Shown: one piece after another, positions 8,272 through 14,719 of the stretch
How the letters are laid out: every line of letters begins with the position of its first letter
How positions within the stretch are numbered: the first letter of the stretch is position 1
Assembly (NCBI GenBank): GCA_009917805.1
Contig: RGES01000015.1
Coordinates: 1 to 16,919, forward strand
Origin: Verrucomicrobiota bacterium
Lineage (GTDB): Bacteria; Verrucomicrobiota; Verrucomicrobiia; Opitutales; UBA953
Reading direction: 5' to 3'
Length of the DNA stretch: 16,919 bases
Made by a program: the position numbers and the translations under genes
The notes under the pieces: generated by a model
Database searches by the model: none
What the model was told of the DNA's origin: nothing
The model's input: the letters and a program-made list of their open reading frames with translations, nothing else

Positions 8272-9105
8272 TCAGAGAGTCAGCCAGGCCTCGGCCGGAA
8301 TCGCCTCCGGGCGAGCCAAACTGGTCAATCCGTACCGGGGCAGGTCCGCCAGCCAGGCGGCGACATCCGCGGCGCCCGGGAAAAGTTTCTTGGCCGCGGA
8401 GCCGACCTGCTTGCGCCGCTGGGTGAAAAGCATGCGCGCGACTTCGCGGGCGCGCGGGCTGAGCCGCTTGGCGTCCGGACGTCGGCGGAGGACGAGCAGG
8501 CAGGAGTCGACCTTGGGCGGCGGGTTGAAGGATTGGGCGGGCACCGGGTGCACCTTGATCTTCTCGAAGGCCAGGTGGACCTGCGCGGTCACCGCGGACC
8601 AGTGGCCGGTGCCGACTTCGGCGGTCAGGCGCTCGGCGGCTTCCCGCTGGAGCATGAGCACCATCATCGAAGGATGCGGTCCGGCGCAGATGCCATCCAT
8701 CCACGGCGTCGAGATCGCGTAAGGCAGGTTGGCCACGACCTTGAAGGAACCGTCGGCGGGGTCGACGAGTCCGGCCCGGGGGAAATCGACGGCATCTCCT
8801 TCCTTCAGGTGGAAGGTCTTCGGGAAGCGCGGCAGCAGCGATTCCGTCAGGTGGAAGTGCATCGTGCGATCGGCTTCGACCGCATACAGGTCGACGCCGG
8901 CGCAGAGCAAGGTGCGGGTGAGCGTGCCCAGGCCGGGGCCGACTTCGACGACCGTGTCGCCTGCCTTGACCTCGCCCAGCTCGAGCGACTTGCGCACGAT
9001 GTTGCCGTCGATGAGGAAGTTCTGGCCGAGCCACCTCTTGGGCATGTGGGAGAGCCGGGCCAGCAGGTCCCGGGTCTCGTTCGGCGAGAGCGGCCCGTCG
9101 TTCAT
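8272..9105 (-). CDS. rsmA: 16S rRNA (adenine1518/1519-N6)-dimethyltransferase
   Basis: RsmA (KsgA) dimethylates two adjacent adenines in the loop of helix 45 of 16S rRNA, a late step in 30S assembly. The 277 residues match the family length. Residues 24-33 (RWLGQNFLID) are the conserved entry loop. SAM-binding motif I is E54-V-G-P-G-L-G60, and the acidic residue after strand 2 is E77. The catalytic motif IV is N126-L-P-Y129, followed by AIST. The C-terminal helical domain includes FNPPPKVDS. The ATG start overlaps the trpC stop as ATGA, so translation is probably coupled to trpC. Grouping with rimO places two ribosome-modifying enzymes in one transcript. Confidence 0.93.
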   Translation of the reverse strand: MNDGPLSPNETRDLLARLSHMPKRWLGQNFLIDGNIVRKSLELGEVKAGDTVVEVGPGLGTLTRTLLCAGVDLYAVEADRTMHFHLTESLLPRFPKTFHLKEGDAVDFPRAGLVDPADGSFKVVANLPYAISTPWMDGICAGPHPSMMVLMLQREAAERLTAEVGTGHWSAVTAQVHLAFEKIKVHPVPAQSFNPPPKVDSCLLVLRRRPDAKRLSPRAREVARMLFTQRRKQVGSAAKKLFPGAADVAAWLADLPRYGLTSLARPEAIPAEAWLTL

Positions 9106-9893
9106 GCGTGTTGCAACGCCTTCATCAGCGCGGCCGGGTTCTGCTCGCGCATGAGGGATTCGCCGACCAGCAGGGCATGGGCGCCGGCGGCCCGCATGCG
9201 GGCGGCGTCTTCGGCCGTCTTGATGCCGCTTTCGGCGACCTTCAGGACGGACTTAGGCATGTGCGGGATGACGCGTTCGGCGAAGGACAGGTCGATCTGG
9301 AAGGTGGAGAGGTTGCGATTGTTCACGCCGACCATGTCGGGGTCGTGTCGTAAGGCGCGCTCGAGCTCGGCTTCGTCGTGGACTTCGAACAGCGTGTCCA
9401 GGCCGGCGAGCTTGGCCGCCCGGTGGATCGGGACGATCTCGACGTCGGTGAGGCCCCGGACGATGATCAGGATGCAGCGGGCGCCGGCCTGGGCGGCTTC
9501 GAGGACCTGGTAGGGGTGCACCATGAAATCCTTGCGGATGCAGGGCAGGGGGCGGGCCCAGGTCGGCTGGTCTTGCACGACTTGGACGAGGTCCTTGAGC
9601 TCACCCTTGAAGTACTTCGTCTCGGTCAGGACGGAGAGGCAGTCGGCGCCGGCGTCGGCATAGGCGCGGGCCTGGGCGACGGCGTCGACCGCTTCGCGGA
9701 TCTGGCCGACGCTGGGCGAGGCCCTTTTGACTTCGGCGATGACGCTGAGGCGGCCGGAGACCTGCAGCGACTGGCGGAAGCCGGGCGTCGTATGCTTGCC
9801 GGCGAAGGCCGCCAGCTCGGCGTCCGTGACCGCACGGGCGAACGGGGCGATTTCCCGACGCTTGGCGTCCATGATTTCGGTCAGCTTGTCCAC
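9102..9893 (-). CDS. trpC: Indole-3-glycerol phosphate synthase
   Basis: TrpC closes the pyrrole ring of indole-3-glycerol phosphate in tryptophan biosynthesis, within a (beta/alpha)8 barrel. The expected catalytic residues are visible when counted from the GTG start: E54 and K56 in IAEVKRASPS, K121 in IRKDFMVHPYQ, E170 in LFEVHDE, N192 in VGVNNRNL, and E221/S222 in AESGIKT. The protein has 263 residues, as is usual. GTG 9893 is preferred because it gives the family's N-terminal helix (VDKLTEIMDAKRREI). ATG 9872, giving 256 residues, is possible and would cut into that helix. No other trp gene is in view, and the gene heads an operon with rsmA and rimO. It diverges from mazG across a 76-nt gap in which I see no convincing promoter in this direction. 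Confidence 0.93.
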   Translation of the reverse strand: MDKLTEIMDAKRREIAPFARAVTDAELAAFAGKHTTPGFRQSLQVSGRLSVIAEVKRASPSVGQIREAVDAVAQARAYADAGADCLSVLTETKYFKGELKDLVQVVQDQPTWARPLPCIRKDFMVHPYQVLEAAQAGARCILIIVRGLTDVEIVPIHRAAKLAGLDTLFEVHDEAELERALRHDPDMVGVNNRNLSTFQIDLSFAERVIPHMPKSVLKVAESGIKTAEDAARMRAAGAHALLVGESLMREQNPAALMKALQHA

Positions 9894-9969
9894 TGGCCCT
9901 AAAGCAAGCGCTCCCCGGGCTTCTGGCAATCGTTTTGACTCCCTTCCTTCCTGCCTTCTGCATCGGGTC

Positions 9970-10629
9970 ATGCCCGGCATCGATCTCCTGCTTGCGACCA
10001 CCGCCCGACTCCGCGCTCCTGATGGCTGCCCCTGGGACCGCGAACAGACGCACCGCACCATCTGCGATTGCCTGGTCGAAGAGGTCGCCGAACTGGTGCA
10101 GGCCATCGACCGTAACGACGAAGCCAATCTGCGCGAAGAACTGGGCGACCTGCTTTTCCATGTCGCGATGCACGCGCAGATGGCCGCGGAGGCCGGCAAG
10201 TTCACCTTCGATGACGTCGCCCGCGAGGTGAACGACAAGATGGTGCGGCGTCATCCGCATGTCTTCGGCGACGGCGCCAAGCTGGGTTCGGCCGATGCCG
10301 TGGTGACGCAGTGGGAGCAGATCAAGCTGAAGGAGAAGGGCGCCAAGAAGCCCACCGTCTTCAAGGAGCTGCCGCCTTCGCTCAACGCCATCCTGACCGC
10401 CCGCGAAGTCTGGAAGCAGGTCCGCAAGAAGCAGCTCGACGCCGGTGCCACGGTCGACCTCGCCCAGGTCGAACAGCAGTCCAAAGGCCTCACCGAAGAG
10501 GCCGCAGGCAGGAAGCTCTTCGAACTGATCGCAGCCTGTCGCGATGCCGGCATCGATCCTGATTCGGCCCTCCGTCGCCAGACGGCCCAGGTCGTCGCCG
10601 AAGCCGAGCGGCGTGCTCCCCAAGCCTGA
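9970..10629 (+). CDS. mazG: MazG-type nucleoside triphosphate pyrophosphohydrolase
   Basis: MazG hydrolyses NTPs and dNTPs to the monophosphate and pyrophosphate, cleaning the nucleotide pool and in some bacteria lowering ppGpp. The N-terminal repeat is complete: LRAPDGCPWDREQTH (about 14-28), E37-E38-x2-E41, then E56-E57-x2-D60 in EELGDLLFHVAMHA, which together hold the Mg2+. RRHPHVFGD follows, as in the family. The second repeat is degenerate: its EEAAGRKLFELIAACRDAG lacks the acidic E-x2-D set, so only the first repeat should be catalytic. At 219 residues it is shorter than the ~260 of the E. coli protein. ATG 9970 gives the standard N-terminus. TTGACT at 9935-9940 is a good -35 box but has no matching -10. 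The leader (about 9940-9959) is almost all pyrimidine. It is the first gene of the plus-strand cluster. Confidence 0.92.
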   Translation: MPGIDLLLATTARLRAPDGCPWDREQTHRTICDCLVEEVAELVQAIDRNDEANLREELGDLLFHVAMHAQMAAEAGKFTFDDVAREVNDKMVRRHPHVFGDGAKLGSADAVVTQWEQIKLKEKGAKKPTVFKELPPSLNAILTAREVWKQVRKKQLDAGATVDLAQVEQQSKGLTEEAAGRKLFELIAACRDAGIDPDSALRRQTAQVVAEAERRAPQA

Positions 10630-10631
10630 GC

Positions 10632-11357
10632 ATGGCGCCGGACGACCAGCCCATCACCGTGCACGTCGGCGGACGACCCGTGCAGGTCTGGCCGCGTGTC
10701 TCCGCCCGCACCACCCGCGTCCGCCTTTCGGTCAAGCCCGGCCCGAAGGTCATCCTCACCTATCCGCCGCATGCCTCCCATGCCTCGGCCTCGGCTTTCC
10801 TGCGGGATAACCTTCCGTGGCTGGAGCGCGTGCTCGCCAAGGCCCGCACCGTCCAGCCTTCGCTCACCTCCCACCTGCGCAAGTTTCCTTGGGTCACCTT
10901 GGACGACCGGCTGCTCGCGATCGAGATGGAGCAGGGCGCTCGCGGCAGCATCCGTATCTCCAAGACCGAAGATAAGGTGAATCTCGTCATGCCGGCCGCC
11001 GATCCCGAGCAAGGCGCCGTCCGGGTGATCCGCCGTCTCGCCGAGACGGGCCTCGGCCTGGCCGTCGATCGGCTGAGCCGCAAGGTCGGCGTGACCGTCG
11101 AGCAGGTCAGCGTCCGCGATCAGACCACCCGCTGGGGGTCTTGTTCGACGACCGGCACGCTGTCGCTCAACTGGCGCCTGGTGCTGCTCCCTCCGATGTT
11201 GCACGACCATGTCATCCTGCACGAGCTGTCCCACCGCCGGCACATGGATCACTCCGACCGTTTCTGGAACCAGTTGGCCGCGTGGGATCCGGACTGGAAG
11301 AAGCACGACCGCTTGCTGACCAAGCGCTGGAACATCATCATGGACCTCGGACGATGA
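10632..11357 (+). CDS. YgjP-type (DUF45) zinc metallopeptidase
   Basis: This is a member of the YgjP/DUF45 family (PF01863 type), predicted gluzincin-like metallopeptidases of largely unknown substrate. The 241-residue protein shows the C-terminal signature in order: RWGSCSTTGTLSLNWRL, then the zinc-binding H197-E-L-S-H201, with the third ligand probably H207 in RRHMDHSDRFW. The N-terminal half (about 25-110) is a divergent beta-rich region with the family's RVRLSVKPGPKVILTYP strand pattern. No signal peptide or membrane segment is seen, so it should be cytoplasmic. It starts 2 nt after the mazG stop and overlaps the Nudix gene by 4 nt, so it is very likely co-translated with both. The family assignment is firm; the substrate is unknown. 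Confidence 0.88.
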   Translation: MAPDDQPITVHVGGRPVQVWPRVSARTTRVRLSVKPGPKVILTYPPHASHASASAFLRDNLPWLERVLAKARTVQPSLTSHLRKFPWVTLDDRLLAIEMEQGARGSIRISKTEDKVNLVMPAADPEQGAVRVIRRLAETGLGLAVDRLSRKVGVTVEQVSVRDQTTRWGSCSTTGTLSLNWRLVLLPPMLHDHVILHELSHRRHMDHSDRFWNQLAAWDPDWKKHDRLLTKRWNIIMDLGR

Positions 11358-11902
11358 GCCATCGCGAAGTCGGCCAGTCTCCGGATGAGGTCTTCGACGT
11401 GGTGGACGCGCATGACGTCGTCGTCGGGCGCGAGTGCCGCCGGGAGATCCATCGTCGCGGTCTCCGGCATCGGGCGATCCATATCTTCTGGTTGCGCGGC
11501 GACGGGCGGCTCTGCCTGCAGCGTCGTTCCTACGCCAAGGACAACTGTCCCGGGCTGCTCAGTTCTTCCTGCGCCGGCCATGTCGATGCGGGCGAGACCT
11601 ATCTACGGGCGGCCGGGCGCGAACTCCGCGAGGAGCTCGGCGTCGCCGTGTCGCCGGAAGCCTTGCAGGAGGTCGATTACGCGCCATGCCACGCCGAACT
11701 CGGCAACGAGTTCGTCCGTTCGTATGTCGTGCGCGGCGACCATGCGACCGCCTTGGCGGCTTTCGAGGTGGACTCGGTTCTCTGGCGGACGCCGGCGGAA
11801 ACCGAGGCGTGGGCTCGGACCGAACCCGCCATCTTCGCGACGCCGTTCCTCCATCTGCTTCGCCGTGCCGACATCCGCCGCGCCTTGGGGTTGACGGCTT
11901 AA
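11354..11902 (+). CDS. Nudix hydrolase, IPP isomerase/YfcD-like
   Basis: Nudix enzymes cleave nucleoside diphosphates linked to another moiety. The 182-residue protein has a complete Nudix box at 75-97 (G75, E81, then R89-E-L-R-E93-E94-L-G), so metal binding should be intact. The opening DEVFDVVDAHDVVVG and the segment RRGLRHRAIHIFWL resemble the isopentenyl-diphosphate isomerase/YfcD subgroup. True Idi isomerase is less likely, because the box here is the canonical hydrolase form and no mevalonate or isoprenoid gene is near. The ATG overlaps the YgjP-type gene's stop as ATGA, so it is translationally coupled. With mazG two genes upstream, a nucleotide-cleaning role is a fair inference; the substrate cannot be read from the sequence. 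Confidence 0.88.
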   Translation: MSHREVGQSPDEVFDVVDAHDVVVGRECRREIHRRGLRHRAIHIFWLRGDGRLCLQRRSYAKDNCPGLLSSSCAGHVDAGETYLRAAGRELREELGVAVSPEALQEVDYAPCHAELGNEFVRSYVVRGDHATALAAFEVDSVLWRTPAETEAWARTEPAIFATPFLHLLRRADIRRALGLTA

Positions 11903-11920
11903 TGGGTTGAACTGACCGTC

Positions 11921-11956
11921 AGGAGGTGAGATAGAGGGGTGTGTCTGACACCCCTC
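11921..11956 (+). promoter_or_regulatory. Strong Shine-Dalgarno plus hairpin over the DUF374 start codon
   Basis: AGGAGGTGA (11921-11929) is a nine-base complement to the 3' end of 16S rRNA and is the strongest Shine-Dalgarno sequence in the window. Five nt later begins a perfect 9-bp stem: GAGGGGTGT (11934-11942) pairs with ACACCCCTC (11948-11956) around the loop GTCTG. The GTG start (11941-11943) lies in the stem and first loop base. No T-run follows on either strand, so it is not a normal terminator. It could hide the start codon from ribosomes. Sequence pairing is certain; the regulatory role is inferred. Confidence 0.5.
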
Positions 11957-12600
11957 GAGATCATCCCGATGCCCCCGCCATCGTGCCGTGGTATCATTGG
12001 GCGTGGGTCGTGCCGGTCGCCCTGTTCCTGCGAGTGTGGCTCGCGACGCTTCGTTTCCGTTCCAACGTCGAACGTGTCGACGACGCCGAAGGCCCCGTGG
12101 TGCTGCTGCTTTGGCATGATAAGCTCTTCGTCTCTTCGTGGATCGCCAACCGCTACTTCGCCCGGCCGGTGACCGCGCTGATCAGCACCAGCAAGGACGG
12201 CGCCTGGCTGGTGGCTTTCTTCAAGCTGATGGGGATCGCGGCGGTCCGGGGTTCGTCGAGTCGCCGAGGCGCCGCCGCGCTCATCACGCTCACCCGCTCC
12301 ATGCGTGCCGGCAATCATGCGGGCATCACGCCGGACGGACCCAAGGGGCCGGCCCTCGAGTTCAAGACGGGGGCGGTTTCGCTGGCCCGCCTGACGCGCC
12401 GTCCTTTCGTCGTGATGGGCATCCGTTACCATGCGTGCTGGCGCATGCGGAGCTGGGACCGGTTCGCCTTGCCCGTACCTTTCTCAAGGGTCGATGTCAC
12501 CTTGCTCCGCGAGGCGCTGCCTGCGGAAGGGGAGCCGGACGAAGCCATCGCCGCCCGTCTGCAGGCGCGACTGAACGAGACTTCGACCGGTCCGGCCTGA
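11941..12600 (+). CDS. DUF374 family lysophospholipid acyltransferase-like protein
   Basis: The 219-residue protein matches the DUF374 branch of the LPLAT acyltransferase superfamily, thought to move acyl groups onto lipid or lipid A-like acceptors. The catalytic-type histidine is H59 in LLLWHDKLF. TPDGPKGP (130-137) is the second conserved block, with the charged RGSSSRRGAAAL loop (103-114) between them. An N-terminal hydrophobic stretch (about 20-37, HWAWVVPVALFLRVWLAT) probably tethers it to the inner membrane. GTG 11941 is the only good start: the frame is closed by TAG at 11932-11934, and a later GTG (11983) would trim the N-terminus. It sits 38 nt after the Nudix gene behind its own strong ribosome site, so it may be partly independent of that cluster. 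Its stop is 4 nt from the convergent ribE stop. The acceptor lipid is unknown. Confidence 0.85.
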   Translation: MSDTPRDHPDAPAIVPWYHWAWVVPVALFLRVWLATLRFRSNVERVDDAEGPVVLLLWHDKLFVSSWIANRYFARPVTALISTSKDGAWLVAFFKLMGIAAVRGSSSRRGAAALITLTRSMRAGNHAGITPDGPKGPALEFKTGAVSLARLTRRPFVVMGIRYHACWRMRSWDRFALPVPFSRVDVTLLREALPAEGEPDEAIAARLQARLNETSTGPA

Positions 12601-12604
12601 GACC

Positions 12605-13195
12605 CTAGGCCTTGCCCAGGAGCTTCTCGGCGTACTTGGCCAGCAGGTCGGATTCCAGGTTGACCCGCTCGCCGGCCTTGCGGCCCGAGAGGTTGGTCAC
12701 TTCAAGCGTGTGAGGGATGATCCAGATGCGGAAGCCGCCAGGGATGAGGTCGGCCACCGTCAGGGACATGCCGTCGACGGCGACGCAACCCTTGCGCACG
12801 ACGTGACGGAGGAAGGTTTCGGAAGCCTTGATATCCAGGCGCCAGTCAGCGCCATCCTGCCCGAAGAAGAGGATCTCGCCGCAGCCATCGATATGCCCGG
12901 TCACGAAATGGCCGCCCATCCGGTCCGTCGGCAGCAGGCTCGGTTCGACATTCACGACGGAGCCGGGACGAAGGTCGCCCAAGTTGGTCAGGCGAAGGGT
13001 TTCGGCGAGGAGGTCGAAGCTGGCTTCCTGGCCCTTGGGGTCCACGACCGTCAGGCAGCAGCCGTTGGTCGCGATGCTGTCGCCGGGCTTGGCCGAGCCG
13101 AGCAGGGGGTGGGAGAGGGTCAGGCGGGCGCCGTCCTTCTCGCGAGGGGAGACGGCGACGACCTTGGCAGCGCCCTGGACTAACCCTGTGAACAT
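12605..13195 (-). CDS. ribE: Riboflavin synthase alpha chain
   Basis: Riboflavin synthase dismutates two molecules of 6,7-dimethyl-8-ribityllumazine to riboflavin and a pyrimidinedione. The 196-residue protein has the family's two tandem lumazine-binding barrels. Barrel 1 opens with MFTGLVQG and contains GDSIATNGCCLTV (about 38-50). Barrel 2 contains GGHFVTGHIDGCG and MSLTVAD, and the C-terminal helix follows. The trimerising tail NLESDLLAKYAEKLL is typical. The start ATG 13195 is set by the invariant MFTGLV. No other rib gene is in view. The gene lies directly behind an intrinsic terminator that ends the tatA message, with only 13 nt (TTTTTGTTTCCCG) between stem and ATG, so how it is transcribed is unclear. 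No FMN riboswitch is visible in this short leader. Confidence 0.95.
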   Translation of the reverse strand: MFTGLVQGAAKVVAVSPREKDGARLTLSHPLLGSAKPGDSIATNGCCLTVVDPKGQEASFDLLAETLRLTNLGDLRPGSVVNVEPSLLPTDRMGGHFVTGHIDGCGEILFFGQDGADWRLDIKASETFLRHVVRKGCVAVDGMSLTVADLIPGGFRIWIIPHTLEVTNLSGRKAGERVNLESDLLAKYAEKLLGKA

Positions 13196-13200
13196 CGGGA

Positions 13201-13226
13201 AACAAAAAGGGGCCTTGGCAGGCCCC
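13201..13226 (-). terminator. Intrinsic terminator downstream of tatA
   Basis: On the minus strand GGGGCC (13226-13221) pairs with GGCCCC (13214-13209) around the six-base loop TGCCAA, followed at once by TTTTTGTT (13208-13201). This is a GC-rich 6-bp stem with a U-tract, starting 7 nt after the tatA stop. It is the only textbook intrinsic terminator seen in the window. On the plus strand the stem is followed by GAAGG, so it works in one direction only. Confidence 0.85.
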
Positions 13227-13233
13227 GAAGGTC

Positions 13234-13530
13234 TTAGTTCTGCTTGCCGTCTTGGGCTCGCTTCGCGCGCTCTTCGGCTTCGATCTTGGCGCGAACGGCG
13301 GCGCGTTCTTCTTCCTCGATCTGCTTTTGGCGGAACTTCTTGCGCTCGTCTTCTTCGACGGCGTTGCGCACTTCGTCTTCGACTTCTTCCGAGGCCTTCT
13401 TGAATTCACGCTTGGCCTTGCCCATGCCGCGGGCGAGTTCGGGGAGCTTGGAACCTCCGAAAAGGAGCAAGACAACGAAAAGAACGACCCAGATAACGGG
13501 GCCGTCAAGCATGGCGAGGTGGAGGGACAT
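13234..13530 (-). CDS. tatA: Sec-independent protein translocase TatA/E family
   Basis: TatA forms the pore-like oligomer of the twin-arginine pathway, which exports folded proteins. The 98-residue protein has one N-terminal membrane helix (about 11-24, VIWVVLFVVLLLFG), the FGGSKLPELARGMGKAKREF hinge and amphipathic helix that define the family, and a long, highly charged Glu/Lys/Arg tail (about 45-98) likely to be helical and cytoplasmic. ATG 13530 is the first start. ATG 13512 (MLDGPVIWVV, 92 residues) is also plausible, since many TatA proteins begin only a few residues before the helix. No tatB or tatC is adjacent. It is followed by an intrinsic terminator and diverges from acyP across 58 nt. 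Confidence 0.92.
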   Translation of the reverse strand: MSLHLAMLDGPVIWVVLFVVLLLFGGSKLPELARGMGKAKREFKKASEEVEDEVRNAVEEDERKKFRQKQIEEEERAAVRAKIEAEERAKRAQDGKQN

Positions 13531-13588
13531 GGTCGGATTGCGGTTGCTGTGATTGGCTGAGCCGTAAATATTTCCCGAAGTTCAGGCT

Positions 13589-13870
13589 ATGTCAACCCAT
13601 GTCTCCCATCGTGATGTCTGGTACACCGGCCACGTCCAAGGGGTCGGTTTTCGAGCCCAAGTCCTCGGTTTGGCCCGTGGTTATGACGTTACGGGCTACG
13701 TCCAGAACCTGGCCGACGGCCGGGTCTATCTGCACGCCGAGGGCGATGAGGGCGAGGTCGAAGCCTTCACCGACCAGATCGCCCAATCGCTCGACGGCCA
13801 TATCCGCGGCGAGGAGATCAAGACGTTCACCGGCCTGCGTACCTGCCGCGAGTTCGCCATCCGCCGATGA
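13589..13870 (+). CDS. acyP: Acylphosphatase
   Basis: Acylphosphatases hydrolyse carboxyl-phosphate bonds such as those of acetyl phosphate, carbamoyl phosphate and 1,3-bisphosphoglycerate. The 93-residue protein has the full signature: GHVQGVGFR with catalytic R22, and GYVQNLADGRVYLHAEG with catalytic N40. The length matches the usual ~90. The start ATG 13589 opens with MSTHVSH. The 58-nt gap to tatA contains an AT-rich TAAATATTT (13565-13573), a possible -10 region for either strand, with TTGCTG (13544-13549) as a weak -35. The stop overlaps the next gene as ATGA, so this small enzyme heads the ABC transporter operon. The physiological link to the transporter is unknown. Confidence 0.95.
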   Translation: MSTHVSHRDVWYTGHVQGVGFRAQVLGLARGYDVTGYVQNLADGRVYLHAEGDEGEVEAFTDQIAQSLDGHIRGEEIKTFTGLRTCREFAIRR

Positions 13871-14718
13871 GTGCCGCCATCTCCGTCCGCCATCTGACCA
13901 AGGATTTCCGCATCGGCCTCCGCGGGCTCAAGCTCCGCGCGGTCGACGACCTTTCCTTGGAGATCCCTCGCGGGCAGGTCTTTGGCCTGTTGGGGCCCAA
14001 CGGCTGCGGCAAGAGCACCACGCTCAAGATCGTACTCGGCCTCGTGTCGGCGACCGCCGGCGAGATCAGCATCCTCGGCGAATCCTACGCGACGAGCGCG
14101 GCCCGTCGTCGTACGGGCTTCCTGCCGGAGGCACCCTATTTCCATAAGTTCCTGACCGGTCGCGAACTCGTCCGTTACTGCGCGCAGCTCAGCGGGGTCG
14201 CCGCCGGCGACCTCGATGCGGCGGTCGAAGACGCGCTCGGCCTCGCCGCCATGAGCGAGGCGGCGGCCCGTCCGATCGGCACCTACTCGAAGGGCATGCT
14301 CCAACGCATCGGTTTCGCCCAGGCGGTGGTGCATGATCCCGAGCTGGTGATCCTCGACGAGCCCACCGCCGGCGTCGACCCCGTGGGCTCCGCCGCCATC
14401 GGCCGGATGATCGACGCGATGCGTACCAAGGGGAAAACGGTCGTGCTCTGCTCGCATCTGCTCGGTCAGGTCGAGCAGATCTGCGACCGCGTCGCCATCA
14501 TGGACCGCGGCAAGCTCGTGCTCGAAGGCGCGGTGGAGGATGTCCTGGCGCGTCGCGACCGTCACGTGCTGACGGTCGAAGCCATGACGCCGGCCGCGCG
14601 GGCCGCCGCCGAAGCCGCCTTGGAGGCCCATGGCGCCAAGCTTACCTCCGTCACCCATCCCCGCCGCTCCCTGGAAGACCTTTTCCGCGAACTCGTGACC
14701 GGAAGTCGCGACGCCTGA
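13867..14718 (+). CDS. ABC transporter ATP-binding protein (ABC-2/NatA-type)
   Basis: This is the nucleotide-binding subunit that powers the permease encoded next. The 283-residue protein has Walker A G43-P-N-G-C-G-K49-S-T, the signature in the variant form Y140-S-K-G-M (in place of LSGGQ) typical of NatA and related exporters, Walker B L160-V-I-L-D164-E165-P, and the switch histidine H197 in LCSHLL. After the core (about 1-220) comes a C-terminal extension (about 221-283) with the pattern HVLTVEAM...LTSVTHPRRSLEDLF common in this subgroup. All catalytic residues are present. The ATG overlaps the acyP stop, and the gene ends 1 nt before the permease start. The substrate cannot be told from this subunit. 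Confidence 0.93.
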   Translation: MSAAISVRHLTKDFRIGLRGLKLRAVDDLSLEIPRGQVFGLLGPNGCGKSTTLKIVLGLVSATAGEISILGESYATSAARRRTGFLPEAPYFHKFLTGRELVRYCAQLSGVAAGDLDAAVEDALGLAAMSEAAARPIGTYSKGMLQRIGFAQAVVHDPELVILDEPTAGVDPVGSAAIGRMIDAMRTKGKTVVLCSHLLGQVEQICDRVAIMDRGKLVLEGAVEDVLARRDRHVLTVEAMTPAARAAAEAALEAHGAKLTSVTHPRRSLEDLFRELVTGSRDA

Positions 14719-14719
14719 C

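Noticed and set aside
8228..9034. In-frame extension of rimO upstream through rsmA
   Set aside because: RimO proteins start at the SVKVGLVSLGC segment. The extension is an out-of-frame reading of rsmA with low-complexity Arg/Pro composition.
9894..10238. In-frame extension of trpC upstream into mazG
   Set aside because: The residues match no TrpC N-terminus and are antisense to mazG; GTG 9893 gives the expected helix.
11934..11956. The hairpin before the DUF374 gene as an intrinsic terminator for the Nudix transcript
   Set aside because: No T-run follows the stem on either strand, and the stem overlaps the start of the next gene.
13209..13226. The tatA-ribE hairpin as part of an FMN riboswitch
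   Set aside because: The tatA-ribE gap is only 38 nt. It cannot hold the multi-stem FMN aptamer, and a simple stem plus T-run explains it.
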